Shown in pieces: positions 25,514-34,005 of a stretch of DNA of 64,000 bases. The notes under the pieces are model-generated. The model ran no database searches, had not been told where the DNA came from, and saw only the letters and a program-made list of their open reading frames with translations. Every line of letters starts with the position of its first letter. The first letter of the stretch is position 1. Source of the DNA: Helcococcus ovis (lineage in GTDB: Bacteria > Bacillota > Clostridia > Tissierellales > Peptoniphilaceae); the NCBI RefSeq assembly GCF_004524775.2, contig NZ_CP119081.1:186001-250000 (forward strand), in the 5' to 3' direction. Both the position numbers and the translations under genes were made by a program.

Positions 25514-26320
25514 ATGAAAGAAAATAATATATCAGTAATTTCAAAAAAATTACATGAAATTGAAGAAATAAGAAGTTTAGTTAATATATCTTCTAAAAGT
25601 GAAGTAGTATATAAATATGTTTTCGGTGTGACTGATTTTGAAAAAATAGATTTATATATTAAGGTTTTTACAAATGAAAATGATATTGTGATTAGTAAGC
25701 TTAATAACTATTTTGTGAATGAATATGAAGTTATATCTTATAAGTTTATTAATAATACAAAAAATATCATAGAATTAACTTTTGTGAACAATAATAATAT
25801 ATTTGAATATTTATCAGGTAATGAAAAAAATATGATAGTTTTTGATAAAGATAGAGTTTTTAAAGATTTATCTGAGCAAAAATCAAATAGTAATTGGATA
25901 ATGCCTAAAGAGGATGAATTTATTGAGGAAATTATACAATTTTTATTTAATCTTTCTGAAATAGCGTTATGTTATAAGAAAAAAAATTATATAAAAGTAA
26001 GTTTATTAAAGAATGATTTATTGGATAATTTAATTTATATGTTAAATTGTTATATATCTTTAAAATATAATAATCATGTGATAGTTAATCAATATGGAAA
26101 TGGACTTAGAGATTATTTAGAAGAACAAAAATTTAATGAATTTGAGTATATTGTTTTGGAAAGTTCAAGAGATGATATATGGACAATAATTTTTAAATCT
26201 GCTCAGTTGTATAGAACTATTGGTCTATATATATCTGAAAAATTAAAATATACATATCCTAAAAGAGAAGATGTTAAAATAATGAATATTTTAAGAGAAA
26301 TTTATAAGGAAGAACAATGA
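25514..26320 (+). CDS. Aminoglycoside 6-adenylyltransferase-like protein, apparently degenerate
   Basis: A 268-residue protein whose layout resembles ANT(6)/AadK nucleotidyltransferases. The similar parts are a 'W.MP.EDEFIEEIIQFLFNLSE' type segment after the N-terminal domain, a basic 'CYKKKNYIKVSLLKNDLLDNLIYML' helix, and a C-terminal 'RTIGLYISEKLKYTYP' helix. The N-terminal GSR and DYD catalytic motifs are missing ('ISSKSEV' and 'EKIDLYI' stand in the likely positions), so transfer activity is doubtful. The start ATG 25514 is set by AAAGGAG 9 bases upstream. The stop overlaps dacA by 4 bases. The family call is tentative. Confidence 0.45.
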   Translation: MKENNISVISKKLHEIEEIRSLVNISSKSEVVYKYVFGVTDFEKIDLYIKVFTNENDIVISKLNNYFVNEYEVISYKFINNTKNIIELTFVNNNNIFEYLSGNEKNMIVFDKDRVFKDLSEQKSNSNWIMPKEDEFIEEIIQFLFNLSEIALCYKKKNYIKVSLLKNDLLDNLIYMLNCYISLKYNNHVIVNQYGNGLRDYLEEQKFNEFEYIVLESSRDDIWTIIFKSAQLYRTIGLYISEKLKYTYPKREDVKIMNILREIYKEEQ

Positions 26321-27516
26321 AAAAAAGGTTTTTAAGTTTAATATTAACGTTTGTATTAATTATTACATTTGTTCCATTTTCATATGCAGCGAATTTTACA
26401 TACGAAAAACAAATAAAATCTATGCTTATAGTTGATGTAAATAGTGATAAAATATTATACAAAAAAAACATAGACAAAGCATTACCTATTGCATCAATGT
26501 CTAAAATAATGTCTTTACTTGTATTAAAAGATGCAATTAAAGATGGAAAAATAAAAATGACAGATATTGTTACAATTACAGAAAATTCTGCAAAATATAA
26601 TATGCCGGGGTATTCTTCTTTTGATTTAGTAAAAGGTGAAAAGGTATCAGTTGAAAATTTATTAAAAGCTTCCATGATTGTTTCGGGGAATGATGCTACA
26701 GCAGCTTTAGCTATTCATCTTGCCGGGAGTGAAGAGAAATTTGCAAAATTAATGAATGATAAAGCAAAAGAATTAAAATTAAAAAATTCAAGTTTTATTA
26801 ATCCTACAGGATTGACGATTGAAAAAGATAAAAAGAAAATTTTTAATAAAATGTCAGCAGATGATTTATTCAAATTATCAAAACATTTATATAAAAAATA
26901 TCCTGAAATTGAAGAATATGGAAAAATAGCTGTATTAGATGTTGCTGAAAGAAAATATTCTAGAAAATCTACATTGCCGCTAAGAGATAAACAGCCTGGA
27001 TTAATAGGTTTGAAGACGGGATATACAGAGGAAGCAGGATATTGTTTTGCAGGAATATTTGACTTATCAAAGAACGAGAAAAAAATAAATACTAAAATTT
27101 TTACTTTAGTTATAGGTGCTGATTCGGAAGAGATGAGGACAATCACTACAAATGAATTAATTGATTTTACATTGAATAATTTCTATTTAAATGATGAAAT
27201 TAATAAAGATAAATTCATAACGGAAATTTATGTTCCGAATTCAGTAGATAAGTATATTAATCTTTATCCCTCGGAAAATTTTAAAGAAATAATTAAAAAG
27301 GGAACAATTATTGATTCGGAATATAAAATAAAAGAAGGTATTTATGCACCATTAGAAAATGGACAAGTTATAGGTGAAATAAAACTTTTTGAAAATGGTA
27401 AACAAATTAAAAAGATTAATTTAATTAATAAAGGATATAAATCTAAAGAGAGTTTTATTTCAAATATAATTAGTAAAATAAAAACATTTTTTGATGATTT
27501 AATGCAATTTATATAA
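26317..27516 (+). CDS. dacA: D-alanyl-D-alanine carboxypeptidase (penicillin-binding protein 5/6 type)
   Basis: A 399-residue exported peptidoglycan carboxypeptidase. It has a signal peptide (1-24, ending SYA) and the active-site S60-M-S-K63, SGN near residue 128 and KTG ('GLKTGYTEEAGYC') near 233. A C-terminal PBP5-like beta domain follows, with an amphipathic anchor ('ISKIKTFFDDLMQFI'). It trims the terminal D-Ala of stem peptides. It overlaps the ANT(6)-like gene by 4 bases and is followed by a HAD hydrolase gene. Confidence 0.94.
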   Translation: MKKRFLSLILTFVLIITFVPFSYAANFTYEKQIKSMLIVDVNSDKILYKKNIDKALPIASMSKIMSLLVLKDAIKDGKIKMTDIVTITENSAKYNMPGYSSFDLVKGEKVSVENLLKASMIVSGNDATAALAIHLAGSEEKFAKLMNDKAKELKLKNSSFINPTGLTIEKDKKKIFNKMSADDLFKLSKHLYKKYPEIEEYGKIAVLDVAERKYSRKSTLPLRDKQPGLIGLKTGYTEEAGYCFAGIFDLSKNEKKINTKIFTLVIGADSEEMRTITTNELIDFTLNNFYLNDEINKDKFITEIYVPNSVDKYINLYPSENFKEIIKKGTIIDSEYKIKEGIYAPLENGQVIGEIKLFENGKQIKKINLINKGYKSKESFISNIISKIKTFFDDLMQFI

Positions 27517-27526
27517 GGAGTTAATG

Positions 27527-28348
27527 ATGAAATATTTATTTTTTGACATAGATGGTACATTATTAAGTCATACAGAAGGAATATCTAAATCTACGATTGA
27601 AGCGTTAAAATTAGCTAAAGATAATGGCCATAAGATATTTATATGTACAGGTAGATCATATAGCGAAATACCACAATTAATTTATACATTTAATTTTGAC
27701 GGAGTAATTGCAGCAGCTGGAGGATATGTAAAAGTTGGAAATGAAGTAATTTTCAATAAAATTATGCCGGAGCATTTAATAGATAATATTATTTATCAAT
27801 TGGACAAAATGGATATACCATTTATGCTTGAAGGAGTTGAAAAAACATATTCACATAAAGATGCTAGATATATTTATGATGAGAGAAATTTGAAGAGAAA
27901 AGCAATAAAAGATAAAACTAAATATGAACATTCAGCTTATGATTACAGGATACCGGAACTATTTACAATAGATGAATATTTTAGTAATAGAACACCTATC
28001 AGCAAAATGACATTATATGGAAATGGTCCGGAAAGCTATTTTGAATTAGAACAATTTATTGATAAAGATTTTTATTTATTGAAGTATGATATATATGCTG
28101 AGTTAATTAGTAAAGGAATAAGTAAGTTAACAGGTATAGAAAAAGTAATGAATTATTTAAATGCAAGTATTAATGAAACCTTTGCATTTGGAGATAGTTT
28201 AAATGATTATGAAATGATAAGAGGAGCAAATATAGGGATTGCTGTAGGAAATGCTTCTGAACCTGTAAAGAAAATAGCTGATTTCATTACAGATGATATT
28301 CATGATAATGGAATATACAATGCTATGAAGCATTATAATTTAATTTAA
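27527..28348 (+). CDS. Cof-type HAD-IIB family phosphatase
   Basis: A 273-residue HAD hydrolase. Motif I is 'FFDIDGTLL' (nucleophile Asp), motif II includes 'FICTGRSYSEI', and motifs III/IV are a Lys in 'LISKGISK' and 'AFGDSLNDYEMI'. The C2 cap lies between about 80 and 190. Members dephosphorylate sugar phosphates or FMN; the substrate is not clear. Of two adjacent ATGs (27524 and 27527), the second has better spacing from AGGAG. Confidence 0.9.
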   Translation: MKYLFFDIDGTLLSHTEGISKSTIEALKLAKDNGHKIFICTGRSYSEIPQLIYTFNFDGVIAAAGGYVKVGNEVIFNKIMPEHLIDNIIYQLDKMDIPFMLEGVEKTYSHKDARYIYDERNLKRKAIKDKTKYEHSAYDYRIPELFTIDEYFSNRTPISKMTLYGNGPESYFELEQFIDKDFYLLKYDIYAELISKGISKLTGIEKVMNYLNASINETFAFGDSLNDYEMIRGANIGIAVGNASEPVKKIADFITDDIHDNGIYNAMKHYNLI

Positions 28349-28358
28349 GGAGGAATAT

Positions 28359-28817
28359 ATGTTAAAAATTGGAGATAAGGCACCGGAATTTAGTCTTGAG
28401 AATCAAGAGGGAAAAATTGTAAATTTATCTGATTTTAGAGGTCAAATAGTTGTTCTATATTTTTATCCGAAAGATAATACACCGGGATGTACAAGTCAAG
28501 CTTGTGGTTTTAGAGATATAAATGAGGAGTTAGAAAAGATGAATGTTAAACTTATCGGAATAAGTAAAGACAAGATTTCATCTCATACTAAATTTATTGA
28601 AAAATATGGACTAAATTTTGATTTGTTGTCTGATCCTGAAAAAGAAGTACACGAATTATATGGAACATTAGATGAGAAATCTATGTTTGGGAAGTTGGTG
28701 TTTGGAACATCTAGAGATACATTTATTATAGATGAAGAAGGCAAAATAAAAGAAATTTTCAGAAAAGTAAAAGCAAAAGATAATCCTTTTGAAATTTTGG
28801 ATTATCTGAGAAAATAA
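28359..28817 (+). CDS. bcp: Thiol peroxiredoxin, BCP/PrxQ type
   Basis: A 152-residue atypical 2-Cys peroxiredoxin. The peroxidatic Cys44 is in 'DNTPGCTSQAC' with resolving Cys49 five residues on, the PrxQ-alpha arrangement. The conserved Arg is in 'FGTSRDTFIID'. It reduces hydrogen peroxide and organic peroxides using thioredoxin. Together with the superoxide reductase at 10937 it covers two steps of oxygen defence. GGAGG precedes ATG 28359. Confidence 0.95.
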   Translation: MLKIGDKAPEFSLENQEGKIVNLSDFRGQIVVLYFYPKDNTPGCTSQACGFRDINEELEKMNVKLIGISKDKISSHTKFIEKYGLNFDLLSDPEKEVHELYGTLDEKSMFGKLVFGTSRDTFIIDEEGKIKEIFRKVKAKDNPFEILDYLRK

Positions 28818-28849
28818 GAAAGTTATTTTTATATTGTTTTGTAAAATTC

Positions 28850-28887
28850 GGAAATAGTTTATAGAATTAGGAAATAGTTTATAGAAT
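28850..28887. repeat. Short tandem duplication
   Basis: GGAAATAGTTTATAGAAT occurs at 28850-28867 and again at 28870-28887, a 20-base period. It lies in the gap after the peroxiredoxin gene and has no evident role. Confidence 0.6.
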
Positions 28888-28957
28888 GCTGGGAAATTTT
28901 TTAAAATAAGAAAGTCAAATCAAGCATACAATTTTGTCCGTAAGGAGCATAAGTTTT

Positions 28958-28999
28958 CGTCAAAAATCCCTAGATATTGAAATCTAGGGATTTTTGACG
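28958..28999. repeat. Perfect 18-bp inverted repeat
   Basis: The arms 28958-28975 and 28982-28999 are perfectly complementary (ends CGTCAAAAATCCC and GGGATTTTTGACG), with loop ATTGAA. The position between convergent genes suits a bidirectional terminator, with T's inside the arm. The inner core CTAGATATTGAAATCTAG nearly repeats the palindrome at 4121-4140. TCCGTAAGGAGC just upstream (28937-28948) also occurs in the hairpin at 24936-25005. Confidence 0.75.
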
Positions 29000-29049
29000 T
29001 GTTTTATTAAATTATTTAAATATTTTTAAGCTTGTTTGATATAAACACT

Positions 29050-29850
29050 TTACTGAATTTTACCCTTTTTTGATAATTTGTATGCTTCAATTTGATATGT
29101 TAAATTTGCACATATACTAATTATTCCGCATATAATTATTGGCAATATACCGGTATTAAATATTATATGTGTTATTAATAAAGTTATTAATAAAAATTCA
29201 ATCAATTTTTGTATAAAAGTATATGATTTAAATGCAGCTCTATATATTATTGCTTTTTCTGCTTCATCACAAGATTCAACCCATTGCTCTGTAAATTTTA
29301 ATGATGAAGGATCTCCGTATCTGTCGGGATAAACTTTTATTACAAGATTAACAAATCTCATCAAATAAATAGCTTCGTAAAATGATGAAATAACAAATAT
29401 TATAGATAATAAAAACCATACACTTAAATTAATAGTTTTTATATTAATATTTGTATAAGACACTGCATAAATTAATATTATAAGTACTGAAACAATAGAA
29501 ATGATACTTATTGAGATAGCACCATATCTACTAAGTTTTAGTTCTTTTATATCTGCTTCATTATCGTCTTCAATTCCTTTTATTATTTCATTACCTAAAA
29601 TTTTTATTTTGTATATAAATAGTTCACCTAAAAATAACTCTATTGATAATAGTATGCTAATAATATAAAATCCATAAGATTTAATTGTTTCAGGTATTTT
29701 ATTCATTAAATTTGAAAATTTTATAAATATTTCTGATTTAATTTTTAAGCCGTAGATTATATAACCGATTGAAAAACCTATTAAAAATCCAATTAAAAGT
29801 GATATTAAGAAAATTAATATAAATTTTAGTATTTTATTTTTGATTTTCAT
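29050..29850 (-). CDS. DUF3169 family membrane protein
   Basis: A 266-residue membrane protein with about six hydrophobic helices in three pairs (near 6-30, 48-72, 95-120, 125-150, 195-215 and 218-240). It resembles DUF3169 proteins of Firmicutes, which are usually coded with a small HTH regulator, as here. The start is ATG 29850, preceded by GAGGAGG; this makes a 17-base overlap with the HTH gene. Function unknown; by analogy with similar pairs it could be an immunity or stress membrane protein. The family call rests on context and hydropathy. Confidence 0.65.
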   Translation of the reverse strand: MKIKNKILKFILIFLISLLIGFLIGFSIGYIIYGLKIKSEIFIKFSNLMNKIPETIKSYGFYIISILLSIELFLGELFIYKIKILGNEIIKGIEDDNEADIKELKLSRYGAISISIISIVSVLIILIYAVSYTNINIKTINLSVWFLLSIIFVISSFYEAIYLMRFVNLVIKVYPDRYGDPSSLKFTEQWVESCDEAEKAIIYRAAFKSYTFIQKLIEFLLITLLITHIIFNTGILPIIICGIISICANLTYQIEAYKLSKKGKIQ

Positions 29851-30055
29851 TATTTTCCTCCTCATAAATAAAAATTTTTTCTACGGTGGTATTACATATT
29901 TTAGCGATTTTTAATGCTAAAGATACTGAAGGAGAATAATCTCCACGCTCTATTAAACTTATTGTTTGCCTGGATACTCCACATAATTTGCCCATTTCTG
30001 TTTGATTAACACCGATTTTTGAACGGTATTCTTTTAAATTATTAAACAATGGCAT
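29834..30055 (-). CDS. Small XRE-family HTH regulator
   Basis: A 73-residue Cro/CI-like DNA-binding protein. Helices 2-3 are 'NQTEMGKLCGVSRQTISLIERG', given here as NQTEMGKLCG then VSRQTISLIERG. The ending 'NTTVEKIFIYEEE' is typical of YozG/YgzD-type regulators. AAAGGAA precedes ATG 30055. Twin TTGACAA-N6-TTGTCAA dyads flank its promoter (30101-30154), so it probably represses itself and the membrane protein gene that overlaps its end. Confidence 0.93.
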   Translation of the reverse strand: MPLFNNLKEYRSKIGVNQTEMGKLCGVSRQTISLIERGDYSPSVSLALKIAKICNTTVEKIFIYEEENNENQK

Positions 30056-30100
30056 ATTTATTCCTTTCTAAAAATCATTTATTATTTCGGCCGAAAATAA

Positions 30101-30154
30101 TGACAAATATTGTTGTCAAAACCATTATACTATTTGACAACAATATTTGTCAAA
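30101..30154 (-). promoter_or_regulatory. Promoter with twin operators of the HTH/DUF3169 operon
   Basis: On the minus strand TTGACA (30153-30148), an 18-base spacer and TATAAT (30129-30124). One dyad TTTGACAA-N6-TTGTCAAA (30133-30154) covers the -35; a second, TGACAA-N6-TTGTCA (30101-30118), lies just after the -10. Seen as a whole, the two 20-base arms 30101-30120 and 30133-30152 are perfectly inverted. The promoter overlaps the last codons and stop of the PAP2 gene. Confidence 0.8.
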
Positions 30155-30955
30155 TAGTTTTTTATAAATTATATAAATTACGGATGAAGCTATTATATAT
30201 CCCATTGAAATGTCAGTAAGGAAATGAGCACCATCAAATATTCTTGATACACCTACAAGTATTGACCAAGCAATAGGAAAAATAATAAAGAATTTTTTAT
30301 ATTTTCTGTTGACATCAAAAACTTTAGGTATATAAATTAAAATAAGGCTCGAAGCAGCCGCACTTGTATGACCTGATGGAAATGATTTGAATAAATCAGA
30401 AGATGGTTTACCATTTAAAATCCACCAATTTGTAAATGTAGAAAAGTCACCTTTTTGATACATATCAAAGAACCTATGTCTCCCCCAAATATTTTTCATA
30501 AAATCAAATATAATGAAAATTGTAAAAATTGAAATTGCAGTAAAAATAGCAAATTTAACCAATTTTTCTTTATCTTCAATTTTTATTAATTTAAATAAAA
30601 CAATAGATGATGAAACATAAAATATGTAAATAAAGATACTTAATAAAATTTGTTTATTGTTGAAGTATCTAGGAATTCCATAGGCTGAAACAATTGGAAA
30701 ACAAATAAAAAATAATAACATTAAAATATAAGCTAATTTGTTTACCTTAAATCTGGAATAGTTTAGATAAATAAGAGAAGATGTTGTCATTATAATAATC
30801 ATTGGAAATTCTCCTAAAAATTTGAGTGTTTCAGGATAAAGATTTCCTCTAGCATAAAGTAATTTATTAATTTGTAAGTCATAAAATGATCCTATTAAAA
30901 TCCCAAAAAGTCCTAATAATAAAAATGATAATAAAATTTTAGTTGTTTTTTTCAA
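30125..30955 (-). CDS. PAP2 superfamily membrane phosphatase
   Basis: A 276-residue membrane enzyme with six hydrophobic helices. The three acid-phosphatase motifs are present: 'KNIWGRHRF' (motif 1), 'SFPSGHTSAAA' (motif 2, catalytic His) and 'GVSRIFDGAHFLTDISMG' (motif 3). Likely substrates are lipid phosphates such as undecaprenyl diphosphate or phosphatidylglycerophosphate. An AGGAG site lies upstream of ATG 30955. Its last codons hold the operator and -35 of the next operon. Confidence 0.9.
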   Translation of the reverse strand: MKKTTKILLSFLLLGLFGILIGSFYDLQINKLLYARGNLYPETLKFLGEFPMIIIMTTSSLIYLNYSRFKVNKLAYILMLLFFICFPIVSAYGIPRYFNNKQILLSIFIYIFYVSSSIVLFKLIKIEDKEKLVKFAIFTAISIFTIFIIFDFMKNIWGRHRFFDMYQKGDFSTFTNWWILNGKPSSDLFKSFPSGHTSAAASSLILIYIPKVFDVNRKYKKFFIIFPIAWSILVGVSRIFDGAHFLTDISMGYIIASSVIYIIYKKLFDKYCCQIV

Positions 30956-31059
30956 AATTCCTCCTGTAATAATGTTGTATAATTAGTTATAGATTATTTT
31001 ATCAAAAATTCTTTAATAAAAAAATGCTTTTTTGATATAATATACTAATAGAGGTAACT

Positions 31060-31974
31060 ATGGAAATTAAAAGCTTTAATTTAAAAAAAACCGCAGAAGA
31101 ATATTATTATAAAGGAGATTTAGAAAAATCTATTGCTTTATTTGAAAGAGCTTCAAATTATGCTCAGGGAGATAATTTGCTTGATATTTTGTATTCTCAA
31201 GCTATAATTTATGACGAACTTGAGGATTATGATAACTCCTTAAAAAAATTTAATGATGCTTATCAGTTAAACGATTCAAATGCACAAATTTTGTATGGGA
31301 TTGCGATGAGTTATGAAAAATTGGGAGATTATAACAAAGCGGAATACTTTTATAAGCAATGTATTATTCAAGATCCGGAATATGATAGAGCTTTATTTTT
31401 TCTAGCTAATTTATATGATGTTGAAAAAAAATATGAACTAGCAATTTATTACTATCAAAAAACTATAGAATTAGTGCCGGATGATTATATAGCATATAAT
31501 AATATGGGTGCAATTTATGAAAACATTGATAAATTCGATTTAGCACTGGATGCACTTAATAAATCATTAGAGATAAATCCACAATATTTTAGAGCATATT
31601 TTAATAAGGGAGTTGTTTTTGGAAGATTAAAAAATTTTCTAAAATCAGTTGAGAATTATAGGATTTCAATAAGTAAAAATAGTGATTATGGAAATAATTA
31701 TTTAAATTTATCTGCAATATATATTGAAAAAAAATTGTACAAAGAGTCAGTACATATTTTAACTAAGGGGATAAATAATTCAGCTGATAATTTAGCTAAT
31801 TTATATTATAATCGAGCTTGTTCATATATAAAGCTAGATGAATTTGAAAAGTCAATGAGTGACTTAAAAAAATCAGTAGAGATTAATAATAATATTGCAG
31901 AATATGCAAAAAATGATGAAGACTTTAAAAATATTAGAAAAAATGATATATTTATAAAAATAATTGGAGATTAA
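31060..31974 (+). CDS. TPR repeat protein
   Basis: A 304-residue protein made of about seven tetratricopeptide repeats covering residues 10-290; clear repeats are 'AQILYGIAMSYEKLGDYNKA', 'ALFFLANLYDVEKKYELA' and 'AYNNMGAIYENIDKFDLAL'. There is no signal peptide, so it is a cytosolic scaffold. The partner is unknown. GAGG precedes ATG 31060. The methionine aminopeptidase gene follows after one base. Confidence 0.88.
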   Translation: MEIKSFNLKKTAEEYYYKGDLEKSIALFERASNYAQGDNLLDILYSQAIIYDELEDYDNSLKKFNDAYQLNDSNAQILYGIAMSYEKLGDYNKAEYFYKQCIIQDPEYDRALFFLANLYDVEKKYELAIYYYQKTIELVPDDYIAYNNMGAIYENIDKFDLALDALNKSLEINPQYFRAYFNKGVVFGRLKNFLKSVENYRISISKNSDYGNNYLNLSAIYIEKKLYKESVHILTKGINNSADNLANLYYNRACSYIKLDEFEKSMSDLKKSVEINNNIAEYAKNDEDFKNIRKNDIFIKIIGD

Positions 31975-31975
31975 T

Positions 31976-32779
31976 ATGATTACACTTAAAACAAAAGAAG
32001 AAATAGAGGGAATGAGAAAATCGGGAGAAATACTTTGTAAAACTCATTTAGCAATAAGAGAAATTTTAAGACCGGGACTTACTACATTGCAAGTTAATGA
32101 TTTTGCTGAAGCATTTATGAAATTTAAAAATGCTATTCCAAAACAGAAAGGATATGAGGGATTTCCTTACGCATTATGTACTTCATTAAATGATGTTATT
32201 TGTCATGGATTTCCTAAAAAAGAAGATGTTTTAAAAGAAGGGGATATTTTATCAATTGATAATGTTGTTGATTATAATGGGTATTTATCTGATTCTTGTT
32301 GGTCATATGCAATTGGAAAGATTTCGGAAGAAGATAAAAAACTTATGGAAGTTACTAAAAATAGTATGTATTTAGGCATAGAACAAGCTGTAGCTGGAAA
32401 TAGAATTGGTGATATTGGAAATGCGATTCAAACATATGTTGAATCTGAAGGATTTTCAGTAGTTAGAGATTTTGTTGGGCATGGTATTGGAAAAGAAATG
32501 CATGAAGATCCACAGGTTCCTCACTATGGTAAATCCGGACGAGGAAGAAGGCTTATGGAAAATATGGTAATTACTGTTGAGCCTATGATAAATGTAGGTA
32601 CTTGGATGATGAAAATTGATAGTGATGGATGGACTGCAAGAACGAGAGATGGTAAAAAATCATGCCAATTTGAACATACATTTGTAGTTAGAGATGGTAA
32701 GGCTGATATTCTAACAAATCAGGATGATTATGAATTAAATGATGAAGAAAAACAATGGATAAAGAATTATAAATTTTAG
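31976..32779 (+). CDS. map: Methionine aminopeptidase, type I
   Basis: A 267-residue dinuclear metal protease that removes the initiator Met. Metal ligands are the two Asp of 'SIDNVVDYNGYLSDSCW', His of 'FVGHGIGKEMHEDP', Glu of 'TVEPMI' and Glu of 'CQFEHTFVV'. It is a little longer than the ribosomal-operon form because of extra residues at 'MMKIDSDGWTARTRDGKKS' and a C-terminal tail. The start ATG 31976 has GGAG upstream; an in-frame TTG at 31964 overlaps that site. It lies outside the usual secY-adk-map operon, so it may be a second copy. Confidence 0.93.
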   Translation: MITLKTKEEIEGMRKSGEILCKTHLAIREILRPGLTTLQVNDFAEAFMKFKNAIPKQKGYEGFPYALCTSLNDVICHGFPKKEDVLKEGDILSIDNVVDYNGYLSDSCWSYAIGKISEEDKKLMEVTKNSMYLGIEQAVAGNRIGDIGNAIQTYVESEGFSVVRDFVGHGIGKEMHEDPQVPHYGKSGRGRRLMENMVITVEPMINVGTWMMKIDSDGWTARTRDGKKSCQFEHTFVVRDGKADILTNQDDYELNDEEKQWIKNYKF

Positions 32780-32788
32780 GAGATTTTA

Positions 32789-33124
32789 ATGAGATCAATA
32801 CTTAAATTAATTTCAAAATATGGAAGTTCAAATAGTATAATTCCTATTTTAGTTATTGTATCAATAATTGCAACAATATTAGTATATTCATTTATAAAAA
32901 ATAAGAAAATGAAATACTATATAAATTTAGCAATATTTATAGTAGGAGTGATTTTATTTATTAATGGATATATATTTTTATTAAATACAACAGGATTAGC
33001 AATGCTAAAAATTGGAAGTGAAGTTATTACTTTTGGTATAGTGGGTATTATGTTTGCTTTTATTTTAGATATCTTAGATTCATTAGGAGGAATTTTTAAG
33101 AAAAAAACAGTTAAGAGAAAATAG
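32789..33124 (+). CDS. Small membrane protein of unknown function
   Basis: A 111-residue protein with three hydrophobic helices (about 18-37, 44-66 and 72-98) and a basic C-terminus ending KKKTVKRK. I do not recognise the family. GGAG precedes ATG 32789. It lies 9 bases after map and 8 bases before a HAD hydrolase gene, so it is part of that operon. Confidence 0.7.
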   Translation: MRSILKLISKYGSSNSIIPILVIVSIIATILVYSFIKNKKMKYYINLAIFIVGVILFINGYIFLLNTTGLAMLKIGSEVITFGIVGIMFAFILDILDSLGGIFKKKTVKRK

Positions 33125-33132
33125 GAGGTCAT

Positions 33133-33867
33133 ATGATAGGTGCTTTTTTTGATATAGATGGTACCTTAATGAGAGAATCCATTATGGTAAAACATTTCAA
33201 AAAATTAGTAAAATATGGAATAATTGATGAAGAATCATATATAAAAAATATAAAAGCTAAGTATGAAGCTTTTGAAAAAAGATATGGTGACTATGATGAT
33301 TATATTTCAGAAATAGGATTGTTATATAAAGAAAAATTAATGGGAATAAATAAAGCTTTAATTGTTGAAACAGCTAAACAAGTTATCAAAGAAGAAGGTG
33401 AGCTGGTTTATACATTTACAAGAGATAGAATTAAATGGCATAAGGAGCAAGGGCATAAAGTATTTTTTGTGTCAGGGTCTCCTACTTATTTAGTAAAGAT
33501 GCTTGGACAAGTATATAATATAGATGATTGCTCAGGTACAGATTATATTTTTGATTGCGATGGTAATTTTACCGGACAAATTTCCCAAATGTGGGATAGT
33601 GATTCAAAGTTAAAAGAGATAAAATTTTTAGTTGAAAAATACGATATTGACATTGATAATTCATATGCATATGGAGATACAAATGGGGATTTTTCAATGT
33701 TAAAAACTATGAAGAATGCAACAGCGATAAATCCATCCAAAAAATTTTTGGATATAATTAGAGATGATAAAGAACTTAGGGGAAGAGTCGATATTATTGT
33801 TGAAAGAAAAGATGTAATTTATCATGTAGATATAAATGTCGACCATTATACATTAAAAACTGAATAA
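33133..33867 (+). CDS. HAD-IB family phosphatase, SerB-like
   Basis: A 244-residue hydrolase. Motif I is 'AFFDIDGTLMRESIM', motif II 'VFFVSGSPTYLV', and motif IV 'AYGDTNGDFSML'. The fold is that of phosphoserine phosphatase and related IB enzymes, but substrate-specific residues are not evident. It ends a compact operon (TPR protein, Map, membrane protein, HAD), followed by a strong terminator. Confidence 0.88.
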   Translation: MIGAFFDIDGTLMRESIMVKHFKKLVKYGIIDEESYIKNIKAKYEAFEKRYGDYDDYISEIGLLYKEKLMGINKALIVETAKQVIKEEGELVYTFTRDRIKWHKEQGHKVFFVSGSPTYLVKMLGQVYNIDDCSGTDYIFDCDGNFTGQISQMWDSDSKLKEIKFLVEKYDIDIDNSYAYGDTNGDFSMLKTMKNATAINPSKKFLDIIRDDKELRGRVDIIVERKDVIYHVDINVDHYTLKTE

Positions 33868-33885
33868 AATTTAATAAAAAAAGTT

Positions 33886-33932
33886 AAAGTACTGTATAAT
33901 CAGAAAATTTATGATTATATAGTACTTTTTTT
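33886..33932 (+). terminator. Rho-independent terminator
   Basis: AGTACTGTATAATCA pairs with TGATTATATAGTACT (about 33889-33902 with 33911-33925), followed by seven T's. It ends the TPR-map-HAD operon. Confidence 0.85.
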
Positions 33933-34005
33933 GTATCTTGATAAATACTTATCTTTTTATGTATATTTATAAAGTATTCAGGAGGATAAGTCAGGATACA
34001 ATATA

